A stretch of DNA of 64,000 bases from contig NC_020054.1 in the NCBI RefSeq assembly GCF_000331105.1, positions 4,390,257-4,454,256 of the forward strand. The letters run 5' to 3'. The position numbers were made by a program, and so were the translations under genes. Source of the stretch: Fibrella aestuarina BUZ 2. Lineage in GTDB: Bacteria > Bacteroidota > Bacteroidia > Cytophagales > Spirosomataceae. The notes beneath the pieces are model-generated. The model saw nothing but the letters and a program-made list of their open reading frames with translations, ran no database searches and was not told the DNA's origin. Shown in pieces: positions 33,637-42,012 of this stretch (the stretch's first letter is position 1; every line of letters starts with the position of its first letter).

Positions 33637-35778
33637 ATGGATTTACAAGTCGCGCTCAGTACTGCCATTCAGCAAGCCATTCAGGCCGTTTACGATACAA
33701 CGGTTGATGATATTTCCCTACAACCCACCAAGAAAGAGTTTGAAGGCACCTACACCTTCGTTACGTTCGGCCTGACCAAGGCGCTGCGCAAGCCCCCCGT
33801 GGCCATCGGGCAGGCCCTTGGCGAGTGGTTGCAGCAGCACAGCCCGCTGGTGAGCGGCTTCAACGTGGTGCAGGGTTTTCTGAACATCAGCCTTTCCGAC
33901 GCCGCCTACATTCAGTCGCTGAACGGCATTGCCGCGACGCCCAATTTCGGTACCACGCCCGTCCATACCGAGGCCGTTCCAGGCAACCGGGTGCTGGTGG
34001 AGTTTTCGTCGCCTAATACCAACAAACCGTTGCACCTGGGGCACCTGCGCAACAACTTTCTGGGCGATTCGGTGAGCCGGATTCTCGCCGCCAATGGCTA
34101 CGACGTCACCAAGGCATGTCTGGTCAACGACCGGGGCATCCACATCTGTAAGTCGATGCTGGCTTATCAGCAATTCGGGCAGCAGCCCGACGGCACCTTC
34201 GAAACCCCCGAGTCGTCAGGCCTCAAAGGCGATAAGCTGATTGGCAAGTACTACGTGCTGTTCGACAAAGAACTTAAGAAGCAGCTCAAGCCGATTCTAG
34301 AGGCGATCTATGAGCAGGGCGATTTATCCCTGTTTGACGAGGCCCAACAGGTACAACTGCAAACTCAACTTTCCGCTTTAAGGAAAGCTGAACACGAGCA
34401 ACAAGAGGAAGCAAAAGAAGTTGAGTTAACCGGCTTGCCCTTGCAGGGTACCCCGTCAGAGCTAGTTCAGCAAGCGATAACCAATGCTTTCCATCATGGT
34501 GGCAAGTGGCGAAGCATCTCAAAAGCGCTTGAAGACGATCGGTTGATTGATGAAAAAGTCAAAAAAGATATTCGTCAAGCCTTTAAAGGCTTAATCCTAA
34601 GGGAAGAAAAGATTGATGGACTAAAAGACGACATAAAAGACATTGCTCAGACGAAAACGACTGCGATGCAGGAAGCGCAGGCGATGTTGCGGAAGTGGGA
34701 ACAGGGCGATGCCGAGACGGTCGCGCTGTGGTCGCAGATGAACGCCTGGGTCTACGCCGGTTTCGCCGAGACCTACAAACAGATCGGCGTCAGCTTCGAC
34801 AAGACCTATTACGAATCCGACACGTACCTGCTGGGTAAAGATGTGGTCGAGGAAGGCCTGGCGAAAGGCGTTTTCTACCAAAAAGACGACAAGTCGGTCT
34901 GGATCGACCTCACCGACGAGGGGCTGGATCAGAAGCTCGTGCTGCGCGGTGACGGCACCTCGGTCTACATCACGCAGGATCTGGGCACCACCGATCTTAA
35001 ATTCAACGATTTTCACTCGAACCGCTCGATCTGGGTAGTGGGCAACGAGCAGGACTACCACTTCAAGGTGCTGTTCGCCATCATGAAACGGCTCGGCCGG
35101 CCCTACGCCGACGGCTGCTATCACCTCAGCTACGGCATGGTGGATCTGCCATCGGGCAAAATGAAGTCGCGCGAAGGGACGGTCGTCGACGCCGACGATC
35201 TGGTGGCCGAAGTCGCGCAGGTGGCGGCCGCCGCCGCCGATCAGGCCGCCAAAGGTAAGCTCGATGAGTTCAGCGAAGCCGAGAAGCAGGACCTGTTCCA
35301 CATGATCGGACTGGGGGCGCTGAAATACTACCTGCTGAAAGTAGACCCGCAGAAACGCATGCTCTTCAACCCCGAAGAGTCGGTGGACGTGCATGGGCAC
35401 ACGGGGCCGTTCATCCAGTACACCCACGCCCGGATTCGGTCGGTGCTGCGGAAGGCCGAAGAGGCCGGTCTCGCAATCAGTGGCGCTGCCGATGAAGCCG
35501 CCGCGCCGCTGCACGAAACCGAGCAGGACGTGATTGTGCTGCTGGGGCAATATCAGTTGCGCGTGCGGGAGGCAGGCACCAACTACGCGCCCTCGTACAT
35601 CGCCCAGTATGCTTACGATCTGGCCAAAGCCTACAATCGCCTGTTTGCCGAAGTGTCGATCCTATCAGAGCCCGATCCGGTCAAGACGCATTTCCGCCTG
35701 CTCCTATCGGCCAAGGTGGCCGAAACCATCCGTCACGGCATGGGGTTATTAGGCATCGACGTACCTGAGAAAATGTAA
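33637..35778 (+). CDS. argS: Arginyl-tRNA synthetase with an in-frame insertion
   Basis: A 713-residue class I aminoacyl-tRNA synthetase that charges tRNA-Arg. The start is the ATG at 33637 (MDLQVALSTAIQQAIQAVYD). The Add1 domain is followed by the HIGH-type motif in VEFSSPNTNKPLHLGHLRNN, then the catalytic core with YHLSYGMVDLPSGKMKSREG and an anticodon-binding C-terminus (HGMGLLGIDVPEKM). Bacteroidota ArgRS is usually about 590 residues. The excess lies at residues about 222-347, a Glu/Lys/Gln-rich helical segment of low GC (about 44% against 60% in the flanks), listed separately. Confidence 0.94.
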   Translation: MDLQVALSTAIQQAIQAVYDTTVDDISLQPTKKEFEGTYTFVTFGLTKALRKPPVAIGQALGEWLQQHSPLVSGFNVVQGFLNISLSDAAYIQSLNGIAATPNFGTTPVHTEAVPGNRVLVEFSSPNTNKPLHLGHLRNNFLGDSVSRILAANGYDVTKACLVNDRGIHICKSMLAYQQFGQQPDGTFETPESSGLKGDKLIGKYYVLFDKELKKQLKPILEAIYEQGDLSLFDEAQQVQLQTQLSALRKAEHEQQEEAKEVELTGLPLQGTPSELVQQAITNAFHHGGKWRSISKALEDDRLIDEKVKKDIRQAFKGLILREEKIDGLKDDIKDIAQTKTTAMQEAQAMLRKWEQGDAETVALWSQMNAWVYAGFAETYKQIGVSFDKTYYESDTYLLGKDVVEEGLAKGVFYQKDDKSVWIDLTDEGLDQKLVLRGDGTSVYITQDLGTTDLKFNDFHSNRSIWVVGNEQDYHFKVLFAIMKRLGRPYADGCYHLSYGMVDLPSGKMKSREGTVVDADDLVAEVAQVAAAAADQAAKGKLDEFSEAEKQDLFHMIGLGALKYYLLKVDPQKRMLFNPEESVDVHGHTGPFIQYTHARIRSVLRKAEEAGLAISGAADEAAAPLHETEQDVIVLLGQYQLRVREAGTNYAPSYIAQYAYDLAKAYNRLFAEVSILSEPDPVKTHFRLLLSAKVAETIRHGMGLLGIDVPEKM
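34301..34685 (+). other. In-frame low-GC insertion in argS, flanked by a 7-bp direct repeat
   Basis: AGGCGAT at 34301-34307 recurs at 34679-34685. The distance is 378 bp (126 codons), so the reading frame is kept. Removing the segment with one copy would join ...KPILEA to MLRKWEQGDAETV, the expected core sequence, and give a protein of 587 residues. By hand count, GC of 34321-34670 is 155/350 (44%) against 36/60 in each of two flanking lines. The encoded peptide is charged and helical with no recognised domain and no intein motifs. Family members normally have a short spacer here, so the exact boundary may differ. Confidence 0.7.
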
Positions 35779-35873
35779 CGTTGTGTTTGACGTTTGGCGT
35801 TTTCTGGCCGGCGTTGTGCTTCGATTAAGCTATTCCGTTTACAGTCTGTACAAAGTCAAACCCCAAACGCACG

Positions 35874-36494
35874 ATGCGTCGCTCAACAAAGTTCACCCTG
35901 GCAGCCGCGGCTGTCGTTATTCTCATCAGCACTATGTCTTTTTCACGCCTCATCAAACACGTTTTCAGCGATAAAGAGGAAGCCCTGTCGGCGCCGACTA
36001 CCCTGGAAGCCGCGCCCGCCAAGTCGCTCTACGATTTTACCGTAAACAGCCTCACGGGGCAGCCGGTCGCGCTGAGCCAGTACAAAGGCAAGAAAGTGGT
36101 CATCATCAATACGGCCTCGAAGTGCGGCTACACCCCGCAGTATGCCGACTGGGAAGCGTTTTACGAAGCCCACAAAGACAAAGTGGTCGTACTCGGTTTT
36201 CCGGCCAACAATTTTGCCAATCAGGAATCAGGCAGCAATCAGGAGATTGCTTCGTTTTGCCAGAAGAACTACGGCGTTACGTTCCCGATGTTTGAAAAGG
36301 TCGACGTGGTCGGCACCAACCAGGCCCCGCTTTACAAGTGGTTGACGACCAAATCGCTCAACGGCTGGAACGAGCAGGCCCCCGGCTGGAACTTCTGCAA
36401 GTACGTGGTCGACGAAACGGGCAAACTCACGCACTTCTTCGCCTCGGGCGTCAAACCCAACGATCCGGCCTTCAAGAAAGCGATAGGCATTTAA
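35874..36494 (+). CDS. Exported glutathione/thiol peroxidase
   Basis: 206 residues. An N-terminal membrane/signal segment (STKFTLAAAAVVILISTMSF) sends the enzyme out of the cytoplasm as an anchored or cleaved form. The peroxidase triad is intact: Cys84 in NTASKCGYTPQY, Gln in GFPANNFANQE, Trp in WNFCKYVVD. The active residue is cysteine (TGC codon), not selenocysteine, so it probably uses thioredoxin-like donors to reduce hydroperoxides. It follows argS after a 95-bp gap that has only imperfect inverted words (TTTGAC, CCAAACG), and precedes menA. Confidence 0.9.
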   Translation: MRRSTKFTLAAAAVVILISTMSFSRLIKHVFSDKEEALSAPTTLEAAPAKSLYDFTVNSLTGQPVALSQYKGKKVVIINTASKCGYTPQYADWEAFYEAHKDKVVVLGFPANNFANQESGSNQEIASFCQKNYGVTFPMFEKVDVVGTNQAPLYKWLTTKSLNGWNEQAPGWNFCKYVVDETGKLTHFFASGVKPNDPAFKKAIGI

Positions 36495-36495
36495 T

Positions 36496-36571
36496 AATGG
36501 ACAATGCACGATGCACAATGAATAATGGGCATACTCATCCATTATTCATTGTGCATCGTGCATTGTCCATT
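36496..36571. repeat. 33-bp perfect intergenic palindrome
   Basis: The arms 36496-36528 and 36539-36571 are exact reverse complements with a 10-nt loop (GCATACTCAT). It begins 2 bp after the peroxidase stop and ends 8 bp before the menA start, so the gap between these co-directional genes is the palindrome. The arms are built from ACAATG, GCACGATGCAC and AATGAATAATGG words. Confidence 0.95.
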
Positions 36572-36579
36572 TATCTATT

Positions 36580-37473
36580 ATGAAAGCATGGCTGGCGGCG
36601 GCTCGACCGCGCACGTTGCCGCTGGCGTTGGCCAGCATTATTCTCGGTAGTTTTCTGGCGGCGGCCGCCGGTCGATTTAGCTGGCTGACGTTTGCGCTGG
36701 CGGCCCTGACCACCATCTGCCTACAGGTACTCTCCAATTTTGCCAACGACTATGGCGATGCCATTTCGGGGAAAGATACGCCCGAGCGGGTTGGTCCCCG
36801 GCGGGCCGTAGCCACAGGCGACATCACGAAAGAGGCCATGCGCCGGGCCATGTATGTCTCAGGTACGTTGTCGCTGGTATCGGGCGTGTGGCTGCTGGTC
36901 GAAGCCACCCGGCAGGCCGGAGCCTGGTTGTTCTGGGCCTTTCTGATGCTGGGCCTGCTGTGCATCGGGGCGGCGGTAGCCTACACCAACGGCAAGCGCC
37001 CCTACGGCTATGCGGGCTACGGCGACATTGCCGTGTTGCTCTTTTTTGGCTGGGTGGGCGTGCTGGGTACGTTCTTTTTGCATACGCAATCGGTTAGTTG
37101 GGCGTTGTTACTACCAGCGAGCAGTGTGGGCTTCTTTGCCACGGGCGTTCTGAATATCAACAACATCCGCGACATCGAAACCGACGCCAAAACCGGCAAA
37201 AATTCCATTCCCGTGCGCTTAGGTCGGCCGGGGGCGATCCGGTATCACTGGTTTCTGTTACTATCAGGTATGATTTGTGCAGTGGTTTACTCGGTGCTGA
37301 CCGCCACTGACGCGACCGATTTCTTGTACCTGCTAGCGTTTCCGCTGTTTGTGCTCAACGGGCGCGCCATTGCGCAGCACACCAATCCGGCCGAACTGAA
37401 TCCCCGACTTGGGCAACTCGCGATGTCGACGCTGCTGTTCGTGATCCTCTTTGGGGCGGGCTTACTTTTATAA
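36580..37473 (+). CDS. menA: 1,4-dihydroxy-2-naphthoate polyprenyltransferase
   Basis: A 297-residue UbiA-superfamily membrane enzyme that attaches the polyprenyl tail to DHNA in menaquinone synthesis. The prenyl-diphosphate motif is NFANDYGDAISGKD (N/D-x-x-x-D type) followed by PERVGPRRAVATGDI, the MenA signature; the second Asp-rich motif is INNIRDIETDAKTGKNSIPV. About eight or nine helices (starting LPLALASIILGSFLAAAAGR). It is the only quinone gene here; in this phylum menaquinone is the respiratory quinone. Confidence 0.95.
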   Translation: MKAWLAAARPRTLPLALASIILGSFLAAAAGRFSWLTFALAALTTICLQVLSNFANDYGDAISGKDTPERVGPRRAVATGDITKEAMRRAMYVSGTLSLVSGVWLLVEATRQAGAWLFWAFLMLGLLCIGAAVAYTNGKRPYGYAGYGDIAVLLFFGWVGVLGTFFLHTQSVSWALLLPASSVGFFATGVLNINNIRDIETDAKTGKNSIPVRLGRPGAIRYHWFLLLSGMICAVVYSVLTATDATDFLYLLAFPLFVLNGRAIAQHTNPAELNPRLGQLAMSTLLFVILFGAGLLL

Positions 37474-37600
37474 ACTGCACGGCACTTGCCAGGTATCAAA
37501 ACAGGCACGGAGCGTTTTTATCGTAAAAATGTTTCCTCCTGTTGCGTAAACCTTCGTGTATTTGCGGTTTACCTTATTAAAACCTCAACTTAATTAAACT

Positions 37601-38725
37601 TTGAAACGCTGGATTGCCATTGTGCTCGTAGTCGTGGTCCTGGGGGGCCTCATTGTGTATAACAAAATTCTAAACCCAGCCCCCGGCGCCGGTGGCCCGG
37701 GTGGGGGTGGCGGCGGAAGCGCGCCCGCCGCTGGCGGAGCAGCCAAGGGCGGCAAAGGTGGCCCCGGTGGACCGGGTGCGGCCGGCCCTACCAATGTCAA
37801 CGCCTACGTGGTCGTTCCCAAACTGATTGCCAACGCGGTCGTGGCTACGGGTTCGCTGGTAGCCAATGAGCAGGTCGACATCTACCCGGAAATCGCTGGT
37901 CGGATCGTTCAGATGAACATCCGAGAAGGGCAGCCGGTGGCCAAAGGGGCGCTGCTGATCAAGATTTACGACGGCGATTTGCAGGCGCAGCTCCAGAAGT
38001 TTCGGGTGGTGCAGGAAAACGCCCAGCGCACCGAAGAACGGAACAAGCAACTGTTGCAACGGGGTGGTATCAGCCAGCAGGAGTACGACATCATCGTTAC
38101 GAACCTGAAGGGAGCTCTGGCCGACATCGAACTGACGAAAGCGGCCCTGCGCCGGACCGAAATCAGAGCGCCTTTCTCGGGTGTTATCGGCATTCGGAAT
38201 GTGAGCCCCGGCGCTGTTGTTACGCCGCAAACGCTCATCACCCGGCTTCAGCAACTCAACCCCATGAAACTCGACTTCACCGTTCCCGAACGCTACAGCC
38301 GGTCGGTCAAGTCGGGAGAGCGCGTGAGCTTTACGCTCGACGGCAGCCAGACCAATTTCACGGGTCAGATCTACGCGGTTGAACCCGATGTCGACGTGGC
38401 AACCCGTAGCCTTCGGATTCGGGCGCGGGTAGCCAATACCAGCCCCGAGCTGCGCCCCGGTTCGTTTGCGAAAGTAAACCTTACATTTCGTGAAGATCGG
38501 GCACTCACGATCCCCTCGCAGGCGTTACTTCCTCAGACACGTGGTAAACAAGTGGTGGTGGTACGCAACGGCAAAGCCACGTTTGTGGACGTGCAGACGG
38601 GTATCCGGGACAAGAGTAACATTCAGATTACGTCGGGCCTGGCCCCCGGCGATACCGTCGTCACATCAGGTCTGCTTTTTGTGAAGAAAGACAGCCCGGT
38701 AAAAGTGGTTAAAGTCAGTTCATAA
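37601..38725 (+). CDS. RND efflux periplasmic adaptor (membrane-fusion protein)
   Basis: 374 residues with a TTG start (MKRWIAIVLVVVVLGGLIVY), since no ATG precedes the membrane helix. A Gly/Pro/Ala-rich linker (about 27-65) is followed by the barrel-sandwich/lipoyl halves (VATGSLVANEQVDIYPEIAG, RIVQMNIREGQPVAKGALLI), an alpha-hairpin (about 120-185), and beta-barrel and membrane-proximal domains (AVVTPQTLITRLQQLNPMKL). It bridges the inner-membrane pump at 38820 to an outer-membrane channel; no TolC-like gene follows. Confidence 0.92.
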   Translation: MKRWIAIVLVVVVLGGLIVYNKILNPAPGAGGPGGGGGGSAPAAGGAAKGGKGGPGGPGAAGPTNVNAYVVVPKLIANAVVATGSLVANEQVDIYPEIAGRIVQMNIREGQPVAKGALLIKIYDGDLQAQLQKFRVVQENAQRTEERNKQLLQRGGISQQEYDIIVTNLKGALADIELTKAALRRTEIRAPFSGVIGIRNVSPGAVVTPQTLITRLQQLNPMKLDFTVPERYSRSVKSGERVSFTLDGSQTNFTGQIYAVEPDVDVATRSLRIRARVANTSPELRPGSFAKVNLTFREDRALTIPSQALLPQTRGKQVVVVRNGKATFVDVQTGIRDKSNIQITSGLAPGDTVVTSGLLFVKKDSPVKVVKVSS

Positions 38726-38737
38726 GTATTCTGTCCG

Positions 38738-38797
38738 GCGTTCACGGTCGTCTGTTGCTTCCTTGTTTTAAACAGCGTAACAGACCACAGCGAACGC
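38738..38797. repeat. Imperfect inverted repeat between the RND adaptor and pump genes
   Basis: GCGTTC (38738-38743) pairs with GAACGC (38792-38797), and TCTGTT (38751-38756) with AACAGA (38779-38784), with irregular pairing between. It fills most of the 94-bp intergenic space in the operon. AGGAGG follows at 38798-38803, 16 bp before the pump ATG, which is an unusual full Shine-Dalgarno for this genome. Confidence 0.6.
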
Positions 38798-38819
38798 AGG
38801 AGGGACAACTGCTATCGTT

Positions 38820-41800
38820 ATGAGTCTTTCTTCTCTCTCCTTAAAGCGCCCGGTCTTCGCGATGGTCATGTCCATCGTGATTGTGCTGTTTGGGATTATC
38901 GGGTACACCTTCCTGGGGGTACGTGAATATCCAGCCATCGACCCGCCGGTTATTTCCGTCAGGACGAGCTATACCGGTGCCAACCCCGAAATCATTGAGT
39001 CGCAGATCACCGAACCCATCGAAAAGACGCTGAACAGCATCGAGGGCATCCGCACGATCTCGTCAAACTCTGCACTGGGAAGCAGCAATATCACGGTCGA
39101 ATTCAACCTCGACACCGATCTGGAACGGGCCGCCAATGACGTGCGCGACAAAGTATCGCAGGCGCAGCGGCTCCTCCCGCAGGACATCGACGCGCCCCCC
39201 GTGGTGACCAAAGCCGATGCCAACTCGGATCCCATCATCTTCATGCCGATCCAGAGTACGACGCGTAACCCGATGCAACTGTCGGACTATGCCGAAAACG
39301 TGCTTCAGGAGCGGCTGCAAACCATTCCGGGCGTATCGCAGGTGAACATCTTCGGGCTGAAACGCTACGCCATGCGGATGTGGATCGACCCGGCCAAGCT
39401 GGCCGCTTACCAGATGACGGTGCAGGATATTCAGGCGGCGTTGCAGTCGCAGAACGTAGAGCTGCCCGGTGGTAAGATTTACGGCAACAACACCGAGCTC
39501 ACGGTAAAATCGGTGGGTCGCCTCACCACCGAAGACGATTTCAACAACCTGATCCTACGCCAGACCAACCAGCAGATCCTGCGGCTGCGCGACGTGGGTT
39601 ACGCCACGCTTGGGCCAGAAAACGAGGAAACTTCCTCAAAGCAGAACGGCGTACAGGGGGTCATTCTCGTGCTTATTCCGCAGCCGGGCGCCAACTACGT
39701 CGACATTGCCGATGAGTTTTACAAACGTCTGGATCAGATCAAAAAAGACCTGCCGAAGGATTTGATCGTTAGCGTGGGTATCGACCGGAGTACCTTCATC
39801 CGCAAGGCTATCGAAGAAGTAGAAGAAACGCTGCTGATCTCGTTTGTGCTGGTGGTTTTGGTTATTTACTTCTTCTTCCGCGACTGGCTCATTGCCATAC
39901 GGCCCCTTATCGACATACCCGTTTCGCTCATTGGCGCTTTCTTTATTATGTACGTTGCCGACTTCAGTATCAATATCTTAACGCTGTTAGGTATTGTACT
40001 GGCAACGGGTCTCGTGGTGGATGACGGCATTGTGGTAACAGAGAATATCTTCAAGAAGATTGAGCAGGGCGAAGATCCGGAGACCGCTGCCCGCGAAGGC
40101 TCCGAAGAAATCTTCTTCGCCGTTATTGCCACCTCGATCACTCTGGCGGTGGTGTTCCTGCCCATCATCTTTCTGCAAGGGTTTGTGGGGCGTCTGTTCC
40201 GAGAATTCGGGATCGTGGTGGCCGGGGCCGTACTGATTTCGGCGTTTGTATCGCTGACGCTGACGCCCGTGCTGAGCGTGAAACTGACGTCGAAAGACCA
40301 CGGCCGGAACTCCTGGTTCTATAAGAAGACGGAGCCTTTCTTCCAGTGGCTTGATACCACGTACCGCAACTCGCTCGGCAGCTTTTTGAAGAAACGCCGC
40401 TGGGCCTGGGCCATGATGGTAGCCTGTCTGGCGCTGGTATTTGGCCTCGGGGCGACCCTGAAATCCGAGTTGGCACCGCTGGAAGACCGAGGCCGGATTC
40501 GGGTTCCCATCACGGCCCCAGAAGGCACAAGCTACGAAGCAATGTCGGGCATTGCCGACCGTGTAACGAAGCTGGTGCTCGACTCCATCCCGGAAACCAA
40601 GCTGACCTTTAGCGTGGTGGCACCGGGCAACTCGGGCGCCGGGGCGGTTAACTCAGGCTTTGTATTCATCAACCTGAGCGACGCCAAAGACCGCAACCGG
40701 TCGCAACAGCAGATTGTCGACAACCTGACCAAGAACTTCAAGAAGTTTACCGACGCCAAGATGTTCCCCACGCAGGAACAAACCATTTCGACGGGTGGCC
40801 GGTCAGGTTCATCATTGCCGGTGCAGTTCGTGCTGCAAAACCTGAGCTTCGATAAGCTGCGCGAAAAACTGCCGCAGTTCCTCGAAGAAGCCCAGAAAGA
40901 CCCGACTTTCCAGAACGTCGATGTCGACCTCAAATTCAACAAGCCTGAACTCAACATCAGCGTTGACCGCGAGAAAGCGACCGACCTTGGCGTATCGGTG
41001 CTCGACGTATCGAACACGCTGCAACTGGCCCTCAGTAACCGGCGGCTGGCCTACTTCCTGATGAACGGCAAGCAGTATCAGGTGATCGGGCAGGTAGACC
41101 GCGAGAACCGTGATGAGCCCACGGATCTGCGCACCTTCTACGTCCGCAACAACCGGCAGGAATTGATTCCGCTCGACAACGTGGTTCGGTTCAACGAGGT
41201 GAGCAGCCCCCCGCAGGTATACCACTACAACCGCTTCAAATCGGCCACCGTATCGGCCGGGCTCGCGCCGGGTAAAACCGTCGGCGATGGGGTGGCGGCC
41301 ATGCAGGCGATTGCCGCCCGCGTACTCGATTCCAGCTTCCAGACGTCTCTGACAGGTTCGTCGCGTGACTTCTCGGAGAGTTCGTCCAACACGCTGTTTG
41401 CCTTCGCCCTCGCCCTCATTCTGGTGTACCTGATCCTGGCGGCGCAGTTCGACTCGTTCGTCGATCCGTTCATTATCATGCTGACGGTGCCGCTGGCCCT
41501 GGCCGGTGCGGTGTTCTCGCTCTGGCTGTTCAACCAGACGCTCAACATCTTCAGCCAGATCGGGATTATCGTGCTGGTGGGGTTGGTGACGAAAAACGGG
41601 ATTCTGATCGTCGAATTTGCCAACGAGCAAATGGCCGAAGGCAAAACCAAGGTGGCGGCCGCACTCGAGTCGGCAGCGATGCGCCTGCGCCCGATCCTGA
41701 TGACCACGCTTGTGGCGGCCTTTGGTGCCCTCCCGCTGGCGCTCGCGCTGGGTTCGGCCTCAAAAAGCCGCGTGCCGCTGGGCGTTGTGATCGTGGGTGG

Positions 41801-41939
41801 CCTCTTGTTCTCACTGATCCTGACGTTGTTCGTCATTCCGGCGATGTACATCTTCATGTCGCGCCGTAAACCCGGTCAGCCCATCGCCGAATCGCCGGAT
41901 CAGAAGCAATTGAAAAAAGAATCTGCCGAAGCGGTATAA
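38820..41939 (+). CDS. RND multidrug efflux pump (AcrB/HAE1 family)
   Basis: 1039 residues with 12 membrane helices in two halves and large periplasmic loops. Opens MSLSSLSLKRPVFAMVMSIV. The proton-relay aspartates are D401-D402 in LATGLVVDDGIVVTENIF, and the C-half has FSQIGIIVLVGLVTKNGILI. It works as a trimer with the adaptor at 37601, driven by the proton gradient; substrates cannot be read from sequence. The operon is followed by a strong terminator lying inside the end of the convergent gene. Confidence 0.95.
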   Translation: MSLSSLSLKRPVFAMVMSIVIVLFGIIGYTFLGVREYPAIDPPVISVRTSYTGANPEIIESQITEPIEKTLNSIEGIRTISSNSALGSSNITVEFNLDTDLERAANDVRDKVSQAQRLLPQDIDAPPVVTKADANSDPIIFMPIQSTTRNPMQLSDYAENVLQERLQTIPGVSQVNIFGLKRYAMRMWIDPAKLAAYQMTVQDIQAALQSQNVELPGGKIYGNNTELTVKSVGRLTTEDDFNNLILRQTNQQILRLRDVGYATLGPENEETSSKQNGVQGVILVLIPQPGANYVDIADEFYKRLDQIKKDLPKDLIVSVGIDRSTFIRKAIEEVEETLLISFVLVVLVIYFFFRDWLIAIRPLIDIPVSLIGAFFIMYVADFSINILTLLGIVLATGLVVDDGIVVTENIFKKIEQGEDPETAAREGSEEIFFAVIATSITLAVVFLPIIFLQGFVGRLFREFGIVVAGAVLISAFVSLTLTPVLSVKLTSKDHGRNSWFYKKTEPFFQWLDTTYRNSLGSFLKKRRWAWAMMVACLALVFGLGATLKSELAPLEDRGRIRVPITAPEGTSYEAMSGIADRVTKLVLDSIPETKLTFSVVAPGNSGAGAVNSGFVFINLSDAKDRNRSQQQIVDNLTKNFKKFTDAKMFPTQEQTISTGGRSGSSLPVQFVLQNLSFDKLREKLPQFLEEAQKDPTFQNVDVDLKFNKPELNISVDREKATDLGVSVLDVSNTLQLALSNRRLAYFLMNGKQYQVIGQVDRENRDEPTDLRTFYVRNNRQELIPLDNVVRFNEVSSPPQVYHYNRFKSATVSAGLAPGKTVGDGVAAMQAIAARVLDSSFQTSLTGSSRDFSESSSNTLFAFALALILVYLILAAQFDSFVDPFIIMLTVPLALAGAVFSLWLFNQTLNIFSQIGIIVLVGLVTKNGILIVEFANEQMAEGKTKVAAALESAAMRLRPILMTTLVAAFGALPLALALGSASKSRVPLGVVIVGGLLFSLILTLFVIPAMYIFMSRRKPGQPIAESPDQKQLKKESAEAV

Positions 41940-41950
41940 GCCCGTTTTAT

Positions 41951-42012
41951 GGTTGACGTTTGATGGTATGCGTGCCTCAGCAACGTTAAACGTCAAGCAG
42001 GAAACGTCAACC
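41951..42012. repeat. 11-bp inverted repeat after the RND operon
   Basis: GGTTGACGTTT (41951-41961) and AAACGTCAACC (42002-42012) are exact complements, with an extra inner TTAAACGTCAAG. It fills the 73-bp gap between convergent genes and abuts the minus-strand stop at 42013. The word TTGACGTTT also occurs near 30509 and 35788. Confidence 0.7.

Noticed and set aside
34301..34685. The argS insertion as an intein
   Set aside because: No Cys or Ser at the left junction, no His-Asn at the right junction and no endonuclease blocks. Excision would need to be at DNA level.
35874..36494. Selenocysteine in the peroxidase
   Set aside because: The active-site codon is TGC, not TGA.
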